From: a virus
Reading direction: 5' to 3' (one strand)
DNA length: 64,000 bases
IMG/VR virus record: IMGVR_UViG_3300009059_000716
Location: 30,823-94,822 of that record
Positions 16,436-24,608 of the stretch are shown one piece after another. The position numbers and the translations under genes were made by a program. The notes under the pieces are model-generated. The model saw nothing but the letters and a program-made list of their open reading frames with translations, was not told the DNA's origin and ran no database searches. The first letter of the stretch is position 1; each line of letters starts with the position of its first letter.

Positions 16436-16757
16436 CGTAAGTGATACAGCAGCACAGCAGCTACTAAATATATTTATAGAAGAGAATAAAGACCCAAAAG
16501 AAAACTACGTAAGAGTAGGAGTTAAATCAGGAGGATGTTCCGGTTTATCTTACATATTAGACTTTGAGGATAAAGCTTCGGAAGACGATAAAGTAGTAGA
16601 ATCAAATGGAGTAAATCTTCTTATAGATAAAAAGAGTCTTTTATACCTTATCGGGACTACATTAGAATATTCTTCCGGACTAAACGGTAAAGGATTTCAT
16701 TGGACTAATCCAAACGCACAAAGAAGTTGCGGATGTGGAGAAAGTTTTTCACTATAA
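16428..16757 (+). CDS. A-type iron-sulfur carrier (IscA/ErpA/HesB family)
   Basis: A 109-residue protein of the usual family length. The three invariant cysteines are present: Cys37 in VKSGGCSGLSY and Cys101 and Cys103 in RSCGCGESF. The family carries [2Fe-2S]/[4Fe-4S] clusters from the assembly machinery to target proteins. Possible clients encoded here are the Cas4/AddB-like nuclease (3708) and host enzymes. It starts within the end of the preceding gene. HesB-type genes are known from other marine phages. Confidence 0.9.
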   Translation: MVNVSDTAAQQLLNIFIEENKDPKENYVRVGVKSGGCSGLSYILDFEDKASEDDKVVESNGVNLLIDKKSLLYLIGTTLEYSSGLNGKGFHWTNPNAQRSCGCGESFSL

Positions 16758-16759
16758 AG

Positions 16760-16791
16760 TTGCTAGATTAAATTATTATTCTTATATTTAG
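16760..16791 (+). promoter_or_regulatory. Bacteroidota-type promoter
   Basis: TTG at 16760-16762, a 20-nt spacer, TATATTTAG at 16783-16791. It serves the gene at 16818. Confidence 0.7.
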
Positions 16792-16817
16792 TATTATTAA
16801 TTAACTAAAGGTTATAT

Positions 16818-17201
16818 ATGCAATTAGAAATGATTGAGTGCCCTAAATGCGGCAACGACTTCCCATTAAAAAGAAAAGAGTTAGGTTACCATGTATGTGT
16901 TAACTGTTCGACAACTAAAGCAGTAGTAGGCGTTACTACAGTAGAAGGAAGTGGAGACCATACTTACAATGATCTTATTATTATGGATCAAGATCAATAC
17001 CTTTCTATTAAAAGAAAAGAAGCTGAACTATCAGGTAAGAAATCAGACTTATTAGAAATTCTAGACTTAGACAGAGACGAAAACGAAGTAAGCCAATCAG
17101 TAAAAGAACAAGTCAACGTAATATTAGATGACGACTTGGAAGCAGAGGAAGACGAACAAGACGTTGACAGAACAGGTCAAATAGAAGGAATAGATTACTA
17201 G
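16818..17201 (+). CDS. Zinc-ribbon protein with acidic tail
   Basis: A 127-residue protein. Residues 7-30 form a CPKCGND...CVNCST zinc ribbon. VVGVTTVEGSGDHTYNDLII follows, a block I associate with small phage zinc proteins. The C-terminal third is very acidic (DDDLEAEEDEQD). It starts a three-gene unit (spacings of 1-3 bases) behind its own promoter. A role as a transcription or replication accessory is possible but unproven. Confidence 0.6.
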   Translation: MQLEMIECPKCGNDFPLKRKELGYHVCVNCSTTKAVVGVTTVEGSGDHTYNDLIIMDQDQYLSIKRKEAELSGKKSDLLEILDLDRDENEVSQSVKEQVNVILDDDLEAEEDEQDVDRTGQIEGIDY

Positions 17202-17202
17202 T

Positions 17203-18198
17203 ATGGATTTTGAAAATTACTTTAGAGACATAGGAAGGAAAGTTATATACAAAGCTGTAAACGGTGAGTACGACAAAGGTATAGATATGTTTAGTTATAA
17301 TGCTAAAGGAATAGATAACCATAAAAATCTCTATAAGTCTATACCTAATTTTAAAACTCAAGAGGATTTATGGGAGTTCTTATTAACTCACTTACCGGAT
17401 GGGTATAAAGTTGGCACTTTTAACTTACCTCCTGAAGATATATACTCTGTATTTAGCCCAATCGACCTAGTACATCAAGCTATTGAGTTTTTGGAACTAT
17501 ACAAGGAAGGTAGTGATTGGAAAGCTTTGATTAGCGATCTAGAATTTAAAAATGGTAAAACACTACTCTTACCTGTATACACACACTATTTTAAATTATC
17601 TCAATTAGCACGTATCTACATAAAGGCTGGTCTAAATTTTACATACCCTCCAACTGCAAATAAAATTTTAAACTTACCTAAATACTTCTTACACCCAGGA
17701 GGTTTTAGACAGTTAATCTACCAAGTATTTTCACCTGATAAAAATATAGAAGTGCTTGGGCTAGCAGCTAAAGATGTTGAAGTAGTTAAAGAATTTAACA
17801 GTACTGAGAGTATATTAGAGTATTTTAAACTTAATACAGAAACAGCAGAATTAGATATTACCTTACATGGTTTCGAAAATTTACTCCTGCCTCAATTTGC
17901 TTTCGGCTATACAGACTACCACAAAGGACTAAAATCAGAGTTTATAAACTTTCTCAAATTTTTTGATTCTGTAAACATATTTACCAACTTTATGTTTACT
18001 CATAAGAGTATAGATCAAAGTAAAGTAAAAACTGATTACTTTATAGAATTAGAAGATAAGGAAGATCCAATAATAATACTAAAAGTATTTCTTCTACTAC
18101 CTTTTTTAGAAACTAAAGATAGACACTATTTTGAGGAAATCCCAGGTGTAGTAGTAAGAGAATTAAAACCGATTAAGATTACTAAAACTAACAACTAA
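17203..18198 (+). CDS. Unrecognised 331-residue protein
   Basis: A soluble alpha/beta protein with no signal peptide or membrane segment and no motif I recognise. It is aromatic-rich (for example FLHPGGFRQLIYQVFSP near residues 165-181) and has two segments with alternating hydrophobics near the C-terminus (IILKVFLLLPFLE). It lies 1 base after the zinc-ribbon gene and 3 bases before an HNH-like gene, so the three probably act in one process. Confidence 0.6.
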   Translation: MDFENYFRDIGRKVIYKAVNGEYDKGIDMFSYNAKGIDNHKNLYKSIPNFKTQEDLWEFLLTHLPDGYKVGTFNLPPEDIYSVFSPIDLVHQAIEFLELYKEGSDWKALISDLEFKNGKTLLLPVYTHYFKLSQLARIYIKAGLNFTYPPTANKILNLPKYFLHPGGFRQLIYQVFSPDKNIEVLGLAAKDVEVVKEFNSTESILEYFKLNTETAELDITLHGFENLLLPQFAFGYTDYHKGLKSEFINFLKFFDSVNIFTNFMFTHKSIDQSKVKTDYFIELEDKEDPIIILKVFLLLPFLETKDRHYFEEIPGVVVRELKPIKITKTNN

Positions 18199-18201
18199 AA
18201 A

Positions 18202-18834
18202 TTGCCTAGAGCTCCAAAAATATTAACCAAAGAAGATATACAAAGAGCACAATTAAGAACTCGTTCTAATTTAGCAGCAGCAAGATATCTTCATGTTTCC
18301 TACCCACACTATAGGAAGTATGCTTTGTTATTTAAAAACGAAGACGGAGTTACTTTATTTGAAGCTCATAAAAATCAAGAGGGTAAAGGTATAGCCAAAT
18401 TTAATCCTAACGGAATAAATGAACCTCCTCTATTAGATATCTTAGAAGGTAGAGTACCTTTAGAACATTTTGACTCAAAAAGAATCAAAGAGAGAATAAT
18501 CTTTGAAGCTCTAATAGAAGAGAAATGTGCCCATTGCGGATTCTCAGAGAAGAGAGTACATGATACTAAAGTACCTATCATCTTAAACCATAAGGACGGT
18601 AATAGGAAGAACTGGCTTGTCGAGAATTTAGAATTCTTATGTTACAATTGTGCATTTTTGTACGCTACTTCTCCTATTACCGACAATCAGGTAGATAGAA
18701 TGGAAGATTATGTAGATAAATCTGATGAAGAGTTTACTTGGGAGATGGATGAAGCTACAGTAGAACATCTTAAGAACTTAGGACTGTACGAAGAAGAGAA
18801 GAGACCTGGAGATGAGTACATCTCTAGACTTTAA
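18202..18834 (+). CDS. HNH-like zinc protein with N-terminal helix-turn-helix region, probably catalytically altered
   Basis: A 210-residue protein starting at a TTG codon (no ATG fits before the conserved region). Residues 20-42 look like a helix-turn-helix (AAARYLHVSYPHYRKYA). The HNH zinc core follows: Cys109/Cys112 (CAHCGF), LNHKDGNRKN with His130, Asn142 in ENLEFLCYNC and Cys147/Cys150. In active HNH nucleases the LCxNC motif is followed by His; here it is Ala-Phe. Nuclease activity is therefore doubtful and a DNA-binding role is likely. Confidence 0.7.
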   Translation: MPRAPKILTKEDIQRAQLRTRSNLAAARYLHVSYPHYRKYALLFKNEDGVTLFEAHKNQEGKGIAKFNPNGINEPPLLDILEGRVPLEHFDSKRIKERIIFEALIEEKCAHCGFSEKRVHDTKVPIILNHKDGNRKNWLVENLEFLCYNCAFLYATSPITDNQVDRMEDYVDKSDEEFTWEMDEATVEHLKNLGLYEEEKRPGDEYISRL

Positions 18835-18847
18835 TCTATTTATTATT

Positions 18848-18997
18848 ATGACAAAGAAGAAAACTAGTAAGCTTTCTACCTTTAAAAAGAATAAACCTCT
18901 CGAAAGAAAAGTAGCCGATGACTTAGTAAGGCTACATGAACGTAATGAAAAGTTACGTGAAAAAGAGATAGGAACTTCCTTTTTAGACCTATTTTAG
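18848..18997 (+). CDS. Small basic protein
   Basis: A 49-residue, Lys-rich protein beginning at the ATG at 18848 (MTKKKTSKLSTFKKNKPLER). An ATG 36 bases upstream lies inside the previous gene and adds an unlikely hydrophobic extension. Residues 15-40 form a charged helix (DDLVRLHERNEKLREKE). Function unknown; nucleic-acid binding would fit the charge. Confidence 0.5.
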   Translation: MTKKKTSKLSTFKKNKPLERKVADDLVRLHERNEKLREKEIGTSFLDLF

Positions 18998-19028
18998 TTG
19001 GTCGTTATCTTTTTTTTCCTTATCTTTA
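18998..19028 (+). promoter_or_regulatory. Bacteroidota-type promoter
   Basis: TTG at 18998-19000, a 20-nt T-rich spacer, TATCTTTA at 19021-19028, before the gene at 19049. A weak GACC/GGTC hairpin (18986-19003) followed by a T run overlaps its upstream half. Confidence 0.65.
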
Positions 19029-19048
19029 ATTAACTTAAAAAACCTATT

Positions 19049-19612
19049 ATGATGTATAGATATGACAGAGTAACTTTGGAATTTAAAAAAATTAAGTATA
19101 GTGAAATTTTCTTTAAAACTATATTAGCAACTGTAGTTCTATTTACTCTTTTTAGTTTAACCTATAAATTAGATAGAACTAAAATAGATCAACTCACCGA
19201 CGAAGAGAAACTAATAATTATCTCAGACTATAATGAATTTTCGGAAGAAAAACTTGTTGCTAAGATTAAGGAATTGAACTTTAGATACCCACATATTGTA
19301 TTAGCACAAGCAAAACTAGAAACAGGTTACTTTAAATCAGAAAGTTTTACTTACGCTAATAACTTATTTGGTATGAAACAAGCTAAAGCAAGAGCAAATA
19401 CTGCTGTTGGAACTTCAAGAGGTCATGCTCGTTACGATAGTTGGATTGAAAGTCTATATGACTATGCTCTTTTCCATAACGCTTATTTAAATAAGTTAAG
19501 AACTGAAGCACTCTACTACGCCTACTTAGGTCAAAATTATGCTGAAGATCCTAAATATGTCGATAAATTAAAAGCTATAGTAGAAAAACAAGAATTAAAA
19601 AATAAATTCTAA
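19049..19612 (+). CDS. Membrane-anchored glucosaminidase (GH73-like) cell-wall hydrolase
   Basis: A 187-residue protein. Residues 19-38 form a signal anchor. The rest is the short glucosaminidase domain: AQAKLETGYFKSESF with the catalytic Glu91, followed by ANNLFGMKQ and GHARYDSWIESLYDYALF. These are conserved blocks of endo-beta-N-acetylglucosaminidases of the Bax/FlgJ type. It would cut peptidoglycan glycan strands on the periplasmic side. The start could be either of two adjacent ATGs. It has its own promoter, away from the lysis-like genes near the left end, so it may serve entry or cell remodelling. Confidence 0.8.
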   Translation: MMYRYDRVTLEFKKIKYSEIFFKTILATVVLFTLFSLTYKLDRTKIDQLTDEEKLIIISDYNEFSEEKLVAKIKELNFRYPHIVLAQAKLETGYFKSESFTYANNLFGMKQAKARANTAVGTSRGHARYDSWIESLYDYALFHNAYLNKLRTEALYYAYLGQNYAEDPKYVDKLKAIVEKQELKNKF

Positions 19613-19618
19613 AAAGTT

Positions 19619-19987
19619 ATGAATTTACTATTTCCAAAGTATAAATTATCAGACAAAGAAATACAAATTAAACATATTATTGAAAACCTAATTAATGACC
19701 CTGTTACTGTTAAGTTAATGGATCCAATTACATCTCATTATTACTTAGATAACAAAAAGTTGGGATACTTTATTCTCATTAGTTACAGTATTATAAAAAT
19801 TACAAATCATAAATTCTACTATACAGAAAATATTAGCAGTAGATTTAGCAGTGAAATTGAAAAATCAATCCAGGTAGCAATAAGTAAAGATAGAAGAAGA
19901 ATTGAAGACGAAATGTTTAAAAACGAATCTGATCTTTTGACAAATATTCTTAAAAAAGTCACAGTTCCTAGTTTGAAATCTGAATAA
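19619..19987 (+). CDS. Unrecognised protein
   Basis: A 122-residue soluble protein with a mixed helix/strand pattern: DKEIQIKHIIENLIN helix, then YYLDNKKLGYFILISYSIIKI strands, then a C-terminal helix rich in Glu/Lys/Arg. It lies 6 bases behind the glucosaminidase gene and shares its promoter. No motif recognised. Confidence 0.55.
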   Translation: MNLLFPKYKLSDKEIQIKHIIENLINDPVTVKLMDPITSHYYLDNKKLGYFILISYSIIKITNHKFYYTENISSRFSSEIEKSIQVAISKDRRRIEDEMFKNESDLLTNILKKVTVPSLKSE

Positions 19988-20004
19988 TATTTCTTATCTT
20001 TATG
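19973..20004 (+). promoter_or_regulatory. Bacteroidota-type promoter
   Basis: TTTG at 19972-19975, a 19-nt spacer, TATCTTTATG at 19995-20004, before the gene at 20022. The upstream element lies inside the end of the preceding gene. Confidence 0.55.
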
Positions 20005-20021
20005 TATATAAAAAATAGGTT

Positions 20022-20339
20022 ATGGCAGAAAAGAGGGGTGAAATTGAGAAAATTATAAATGATTTCAACACAGCTGGTAGTTTAGAGATAAACCATCCTG
20101 TAGTAGGTTGGCATAGAGTTACAGCTAAAGACTTCAGATCATTTGATGGCGAAAGAAGAATTACCGAGCCTGAATATACCAGACTTAGTACGGTTGAAGT
20201 TCCTATGAAGACAGTAGAGTACTTTGGCCCTGTATACTATTGGGGAACTAATAAAGAAGTACGTCCTACTAATTCAGGAAAGATAATTGATAGCCCTATA
20301 CAGGCAAAGTTAAACAGAATCTCAGGAAGTAAAGGTTAA
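20022..20339 (+). CDS. Unrecognised small protein
   Basis: A 105-residue protein, preceded by AATAGGTTATG, a variant of the standard leader. Sequence features: N-terminal helix, a HPVVGWHRVTAKDFRSFDGE segment rich in aromatic and charged residues, and a basic C-terminus. Found first in a run of seven small genes to 22745. Function unknown. Confidence 0.55.
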   Translation: MAEKRGEIEKIINDFNTAGSLEINHPVVGWHRVTAKDFRSFDGERRITEPEYTRLSTVEVPMKTVEYFGPVYYWGTNKEVRPTNSGKIIDSPIQAKLNRISGSKG

Positions 20340-20343
20340 TATA

Positions 20344-20637
20344 GTGAAGTTACATTTCGAAAATACACACGAGTTTGAAGTCCTATTCAAAAATAAATCA
20401 ATAGAAGTTACAAATGCTATCTACTTAGGTATTGAAAAAGCAATGCAGGATGGTAAAAAGACTGCTATGTTATTTGAGATTACTTTCGAAGAAGCAGAAA
20501 GAGCATTTGAAATATCTCTTCCCCGATCTCAATGGGTACAGGCATTAGAGTCCTGTCTTAAACATTTTCACGAACTTGAAATGTCAAATGAAGCAATAGA
20601 TTGCTGGAAACTATTAGAAGCAGCAAAAGTCTGGTAA
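20344..20637 (+). CDS. Conserved-looking small phage protein (GTG start)
   Basis: A 97-residue protein starting at GTG. The C-terminal block SQWVQALESCLKHFHELEMS and AIDCWKLLEAAKVW resembles a small protein family I associate with T4-like phages, of unknown function. All-alpha C-terminal half, beta N-terminal half. Spaced 4 bases from the preceding gene. Confidence 0.6.
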   Translation: MKLHFENTHEFEVLFKNKSIEVTNAIYLGIEKAMQDGKKTAMLFEITFEEAERAFEISLPRSQWVQALESCLKHFHELEMSNEAIDCWKLLEAAKVW

Positions 20638-20654
20638 AAATAAAAAGTAAAGTT

Positions 20655-20915
20655 ATGCCAATAAAAAAAGTATCAGTTACAAAGACATCACAGTATTATG
20701 TAGATGGGGAAGGTACAGTAGATAGAGATCGAATAGTTACTCTATCTCATGATTGGACTGAAAGAGACATAACCCTCTTTAAGAAACTAGCCAAACAAGG
20801 CGGTACCTGTAGACTTCAGGGGCTTAAGTATACAATCATACCAGGAGAAAAAATAACAACATCCAAAGGATGGGCGGATGCTGGAGCAGCTCCAATGCCT
20901 GGACCAGAAAATTAA
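20655..20915 (+). CDS. Unrecognised small protein
   Basis: An 86-residue protein. I choose the ATG at 20655 because it follows AAGTT and avoids an 18-residue extension reaching into the preceding gene. Basic N-terminus, a central helix (WTERDITLFKKLAKQGG) and a Pro/Gly-rich C-terminus. Function unknown. Confidence 0.55.
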   Translation: MPIKKVSVTKTSQYYVDGEGTVDRDRIVTLSHDWTERDITLFKKLAKQGGTCRLQGLKYTIIPGEKITTSKGWADAGAAPMPGPEN

Positions 20916-20920
20916 TAGTT

Positions 20921-21169
20921 ATGAAAGAACAAGACTTAATTGATCTAGGATTTATAAAGAATGATGTATCAGCAGAAGAATCAGGAGATATTTCATTCTA
21001 CTACTATACTTATGATATTACAGATGAGTTGTGTTTGATATCAAGTGATGATGGAGAGGCTAAAAAAGATGGATGGTCTGTAGAGATGTTTGATTACGAT
21101 GGTATTAAGTTTACTAATGTAGAAGACTTAAAAACTCTTATTGATGTTATAGAAAGGAATAAGTTATGA
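20921..21169 (+). CDS. Unrecognised small acidic protein
   Basis: An 82-residue acidic protein starting at 20921 (MKEQDLIDLGFIKNDVSAEE). Beta-rich middle (DISFYYYTYDITDELCLISS) and a C-terminal helix. It overlaps the next gene by 4 bases (ATGA). Function unknown. Confidence 0.6.
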   Translation: MKEQDLIDLGFIKNDVSAEESGDISFYYYTYDITDELCLISSDDGEAKKDGWSVEMFDYDGIKFTNVEDLKTLIDVIERNKL

Positions 21170-21813
21170 AAAATAGGTTCGAACTAAAAGATACCCGAAC
21201 ATTTGGACAAAAGGTAAAATCCTTTCTTCAATCACTTTTATTTTGGAAAGGTAGAAAGAAAGGAATGATTCACACTCGTAATTTAGAGTGGGGTGATTTT
21301 CGTTATATCTTTTTTCCTAAAAAGTTAGAAAAGTTTGGGTATTTAGGAATCACATTCTACAAAGAAGATAGTCCTTACTTTAAAGCAATCTATCCATTAG
21401 TTCTTGCAATGGATTATGAAGCAAAACCAAAATGGTGTCCAAGATGGTTTCTTCGTTTTCTTCATGTCTTCGGTGATGATAAAAGTTTGGTAAGAGTTAG
21501 AAACCATAAGTTGAGTAATCTACATAGAAGATTAACCAAAGGAATTCAGTTCTGGGATTGGAAAACAAAATGGACTGATTATGACCTTCGTATTTCCATA
21601 AGTGGACCAGAACATCTACAAAATCTTGCTGATAATATAGAACGAGGGTATTATAGTAGAGGTAGACAAAAAGAGTTGGTAGAACAGATTAAAAAATTTG
21701 ACCCGAGTGCAGGTATTATTTGGGGTAGTGTTAGTAGGTTAGAAGAACAACTTGAAGAACTAGAAAATAAAGAAGATGAAAGCAATACTAGAATTTCAAC
21801 TCCCGGAAGATAA
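21166..21813 (+). CDS. Unrecognised 215-residue protein
   Basis: Basic, aromatic-rich protein (many Trp, Phe, Arg, for example PKWCPRWFLRFLHVFGDDK) with a charged C-terminal helix (VSRLEEQLEELENKEDE). No catalytic motif seen. It overlaps the preceding gene by 4 bases and the following gene by 38. Confidence 0.6.
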   Translation: MKNRFELKDTRTFGQKVKSFLQSLLFWKGRKKGMIHTRNLEWGDFRYIFFPKKLEKFGYLGITFYKEDSPYFKAIYPLVLAMDYEAKPKWCPRWFLRFLHVFGDDKSLVRVRNHKLSNLHRRLTKGIQFWDWKTKWTDYDLRISISGPEHLQNLADNIERGYYSRGRQKELVEQIKKFDPSAGIIWGSVSRLEEQLEELENKEDESNTRISTPGR

Positions 21814-22009
21814 ACAAGATTTTGATTTCGCAACTCAAGGTTCGGATTGGTGGAATGTTTGTTGGGAAATGGACCAATGGCTCAGAGGAGAAATGAAACA
21901 TCCAGCTGGCGATATGAGCGATGATACTTACGAGGCATTACAAAAATGTAGAGAGAAACTAAGAGAACTGATTGACGATAGTAACCTTAATTTAGATAAC
22001 GTATTATGA
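21776..22009 (+). CDS. Small phage protein with WxxVCWEMDQWLR motif
   Basis: A 77-residue protein of a type common in tailed phages: MKAILEFQLPEDKQDFDFA, then WWNVCWEMDQWLRG and TYEALQKCREKLRELIDD. The function of this family is unknown to me. It begins inside the preceding gene (38-base overlap) and overlaps the next by 4. Confidence 0.7.
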   Translation: MKAILEFQLPEDKQDFDFATQGSDWWNVCWEMDQWLRGEMKHPAGDMSDDTYEALQKCREKLRELIDDSNLNLDNVL

Positions 22010-22335
22010 GTAAAGTAGAACAAAGAAAGATACTAATTGATATAATGAAAGCAGACGAAGCTTCTGGTCTATATGAAGAGTTAAATTGGAAGCTTGTTAG
22101 AGAAAGAGATGGACTTACTAAAGAATCAGAAAAGGTTCTATGGATTGAATTTAATGAAGATGGTAGATTTAAAGAGAAGTTTGATGAGGTAGCAGTAGGA
22201 AGATCTCTTCTTATGTCTCCATTCAATCAGTTCTTTACATGGCAGACTACTTCTATAACAGAGATAGTAGAGCAGAAAGAGGATTACATTAAATTCAAAA
22301 CACAAAATTCAAACTACGAATTATTTAAGTTATGA
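22006..22335 (+). CDS. Unrecognised small protein
   Basis: A 109-residue charged protein in the run of overlapping small genes (ATGA overlap on each side). Helical N-terminus (residues 1-45), then a beta-rich region with FNQFFTWQTTSITEIVEQ. No motif recognised. Confidence 0.6.
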   Translation: MSKVEQRKILIDIMKADEASGLYEELNWKLVRERDGLTKESEKVLWIEFNEDGRFKEKFDEVAVGRSLLMSPFNQFFTWQTTSITEIVEQKEDYIKFKTQNSNYELFKL

Positions 22336-22745
22336 AAGCATATAAAATGACAAACCGATATGGAGATAAATTTACATTTACTCCTCAAGAAGACGGAACC
22401 ATATTATGGGAAGGTAATTTTGAATATTGTAGATTTGGTTGGCCTAATGACTACACAAAAGCCTTCTTTGAATATACAAGAGATACCGGAGGAGGTATTT
22501 CATTAGAACAGTTTAGAGAATTAGTTCACGCTTATGATGAGGTAAAAGAATCATATGTATTAGAAGACAATAAATATAGAGAACTTGTTACATCTAATAA
22601 AGCTATTATTAATATGGTAGATCCATCTGGCGGACCATACTTAACTTCCGGAATGGCAGTAGAAAGTATATCTAAAGAATTAACTGATATGGAAATAGAG
22701 AGATTTGAATCGGTTAAAGAGGGTTGGAAAATATATTTAAGATAG
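22332..22745 (+). CDS. Unrecognised protein
   Basis: A 137-residue acidic protein. Its N-terminal half has beta pattern and aromatics (FEYCRFGWPNDYTKAFFEY), its C-terminal half is helical. Last gene of the 20022-22745 run; its TAG stop directly precedes the TTG of the next promoter. Confidence 0.6.
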   Translation: MKAYKMTNRYGDKFTFTPQEDGTILWEGNFEYCRFGWPNDYTKAFFEYTRDTGGGISLEQFRELVHAYDEVKESYVLEDNKYRELVTSNKAIINMVDPSGGPYLTSGMAVESISKELTDMEIERFESVKEGWKIYLR

Positions 22746-22782
22746 TTGTTTATTTGAATTATTCTTCTTATATTAAGGTATA
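22746..22782 (+). promoter_or_regulatory. Bacteroidota-type promoter, consensus form
   Basis: TTG at 22746-22748, a 20-nt spacer, then TATATTAAGGTATA from 22769. This is a good copy of the recurrent promoter, 37 bases from -7 element to the ATG at 22806. Confidence 0.8.
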
Positions 22783-22805
22783 ATTAAAAAATGATAATAA
22801 AGGTT

Positions 22806-24023
22806 ATGAAAAAAATTATTTTAAGTCTAAGCATTCTTTTTATAGTTAGCTGTACAAAAGATTCATTTACAGATACTGAACTTGAAAAAGTAATTGACAC
22901 AGTACCTATCGCAGATAACCCATTTAGTGTAACCTATACACCCGATTATACGAAACCTTCTTACTATACCAGATTGCCATTTCCAGAAAATGTAAAAAAT
23001 GGTACATATAGAGAGTTTAGCAATTGGCACCCTCCTCTAGAAGCTGTAGTTTTAGACTACGATAAAGATGGTTACTTAGACATTATAGACAATCAATCAG
23101 ACTACGGGGTATTTAGAAGAAACAGTATACTATTTCTAAAAGGTAATTCTTCTGGTAAGTTAGATATTGATAGGGAGAACTCATATAAACATACTGGTCT
23201 CATTCATGGGCGGAAAGGTCTTGTAGGTGATTACAATGGAGATGGATGGCCAGATGTATTTTTTATTGGACATGGATACGATGTAGTAGACGGAAATCCA
23301 AGAGATGAATACCCCATAATGCTCCTTAATAATCAGGGGAAAGATTTTGAATATAGAGCTTTTGAATCAGTAGTTGGTTTTTTTCATACGGGTGCTAGTG
23401 GAGATATAGATAACGATGGAGATTTAGATATACTAGTAATTGACGGTACTAAAGGAGTTAGTAATTCTTATATCTTTATCAACGACGGAAGTGGTAACTT
23501 TGAAAAGAAAACTTTAGATCAATATTCGTCTATACCTAATAATCTCTATGATTCATTTTTCCAAAAATGGACTGTGGAACTAAAAGATATAGACAACAAC
23601 GGGTACTTAGATATTATAATAGCTGGTGCACCGGATATGTATGATAGTACACCGCCTACTATAATGTTGAATTCTGCAAATGGATTTACCAGTAAAATTG
23701 AACTACCAAGAGAACCTGTATATAAATTAGTTGTAGATATAGACTTTTATGATTTTGATGGTGACGGGATAGATGAGTTAATACTAAACAGAACACCTTT
23801 AAATTATATATCTTATAAAGTTACTATTCATAGTTTAACTAGTGACGAGTACTTAACCACTACCTACTTCAATAACAGTGAGTATACAGGTCAGACTTCA
23901 GATAAATGGATGTATTGGATTTCTATCATTGAAAAAGATGGGGAACTATATTTAAAGGGAGACGATATGTATACTCCACATGAATGGATTTTTGAAGATG
24001 GAAAGTTTAAAAAAATAAAATAA
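22806..24023 (+). CDS. Lipoprotein with FG-GAP/VCBS-type beta-propeller repeats
   Basis: The start at 22806 (after AAAGGTTATG) gives a lipoprotein signal MKKIILSLSILFIVSC with Cys16 as lipid site. The 405-residue mature part contains repeated Asp-rich Ca-binding loops: DYDKDGYLDI, DYNGDGWPDV, DIDNDGDLDI, DIDNNGYLDI and DFDGDGIDEL. They are spaced as in FG-GAP/VCBS propellers. Such proteins are common on Bacteroidota surfaces. As a phage product it would be displayed on the host envelope and could block or alter surface receptors or bind glycans; this role is inferred. It has its own promoter and touches the next gene. Confidence 0.85.
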   Translation: MKKIILSLSILFIVSCTKDSFTDTELEKVIDTVPIADNPFSVTYTPDYTKPSYYTRLPFPENVKNGTYREFSNWHPPLEAVVLDYDKDGYLDIIDNQSDYGVFRRNSILFLKGNSSGKLDIDRENSYKHTGLIHGRKGLVGDYNGDGWPDVFFIGHGYDVVDGNPRDEYPIMLLNNQGKDFEYRAFESVVGFFHTGASGDIDNDGDLDILVIDGTKGVSNSYIFINDGSGNFEKKTLDQYSSIPNNLYDSFFQKWTVELKDIDNNGYLDIIIAGAPDMYDSTPPTIMLNSANGFTSKIELPREPVYKLVVDIDFYDFDGDGIDELILNRTPLNYISYKVTIHSLTSDEYLTTTYFNNSEYTGQTSDKWMYWISIIEKDGELYLKGDDMYTPHEWIFEDGKFKKIK

Positions 24024-24422
24024 ATGATAAAAGGAGTAATTGCCGGAAACTTTGACGTAATGCATCCAGGCTACATAAAGATGTTTAAAGAAGCAGCAGC
24101 AAATTGCGACTGTTTAGTAGTCTTACTTCATACTGACCCTTCTATTGAACGCCCACATAAGCTTAAACCTATTCTATCTATAGAAGAACGTAAAGAGATG
24201 TTGTTTGAATTAAAATCAATATGTGGCATACTTACGTATACTTATGAAGAACAGCTCTTAGACTTACTAAAAATGGGGGAGTTTGATGTAAGGTTCCTTG
24301 GAGATGATTATAAAGGTAAGCCTTTTACTGGAGACTATCTAAACATTCCTATTTATTATTTGAATAGGGATCACGGGTGGTCTACTACAAAGTTTAAAAA
24401 AATGATAGCTAAAACTGTATGA
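24024..24422 (+). CDS. Cytidylyltransferase-like nucleotidyltransferase (TagD/RfaE-C type)
   Basis: A 132-residue protein. GVIAGNFDVMHPGYIKMF holds the HxGH-like motif (here H-P-G-Y) of this superfamily. RFLGDDYKGK and GWSTTKFKK are the later conserved blocks (the usual ISTT). It transfers a nucleotide to a sugar- or glycerol-phosphate, making an activated precursor such as CDP-glycerol or an ADP/CDP-sugar. It abuts the propeller lipoprotein gene with no gap. The final His of HxGH being Tyr is unusual and may alter activity. Confidence 0.8.
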   Translation: MIKGVIAGNFDVMHPGYIKMFKEAAANCDCLVVLLHTDPSIERPHKLKPILSIEERKEMLFELKSICGILTYTYEEQLLDLLKMGEFDVRFLGDDYKGKPFTGDYLNIPIYYLNRDHGWSTTKFKKMIAKTV

Positions 24423-24496
24423 TAATACAGGAAAAGATTTTAACCCCTCACCTAGCTACAGAAGTTACTTCCGGAAAACGTTTAGTACTCGTATAA
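24419..24496 (+). CDS. Possible 25-residue peptide
   Basis: A short frame starting with an ATGA overlap on the preceding stop: MIIQEKILTPHLATEVTSGK then RLVLV. The overlap is the same as used by real genes here, but the length gives little support. Confidence 0.3.
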   Translation: MIIQEKILTPHLATEVTSGKRLVLV

Positions 24497-24571
24497 TGTT
24501 CTTAAGACAAGAAAACTTACAAATTAAAAGTGGATTAATTTGAATCTTCTTATTAGATTACAAAACATACC

Positions 24572-24590
24572 TATATTTATATTAAATAAA
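24572..24590 (+). promoter_or_regulatory. AT-rich motif, possible late promoter
   Basis: TATATTTATATTAAATAAA, 18 bases before the ATG at 24609. It shares ATATTTATATTAAA with the site at 60830 and has no TTG 20 nt upstream, so it is unlike the early promoters. Confidence 0.35.
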
Positions 24591-24608
24591 GCTTTATAAC
24601 TTATAATC

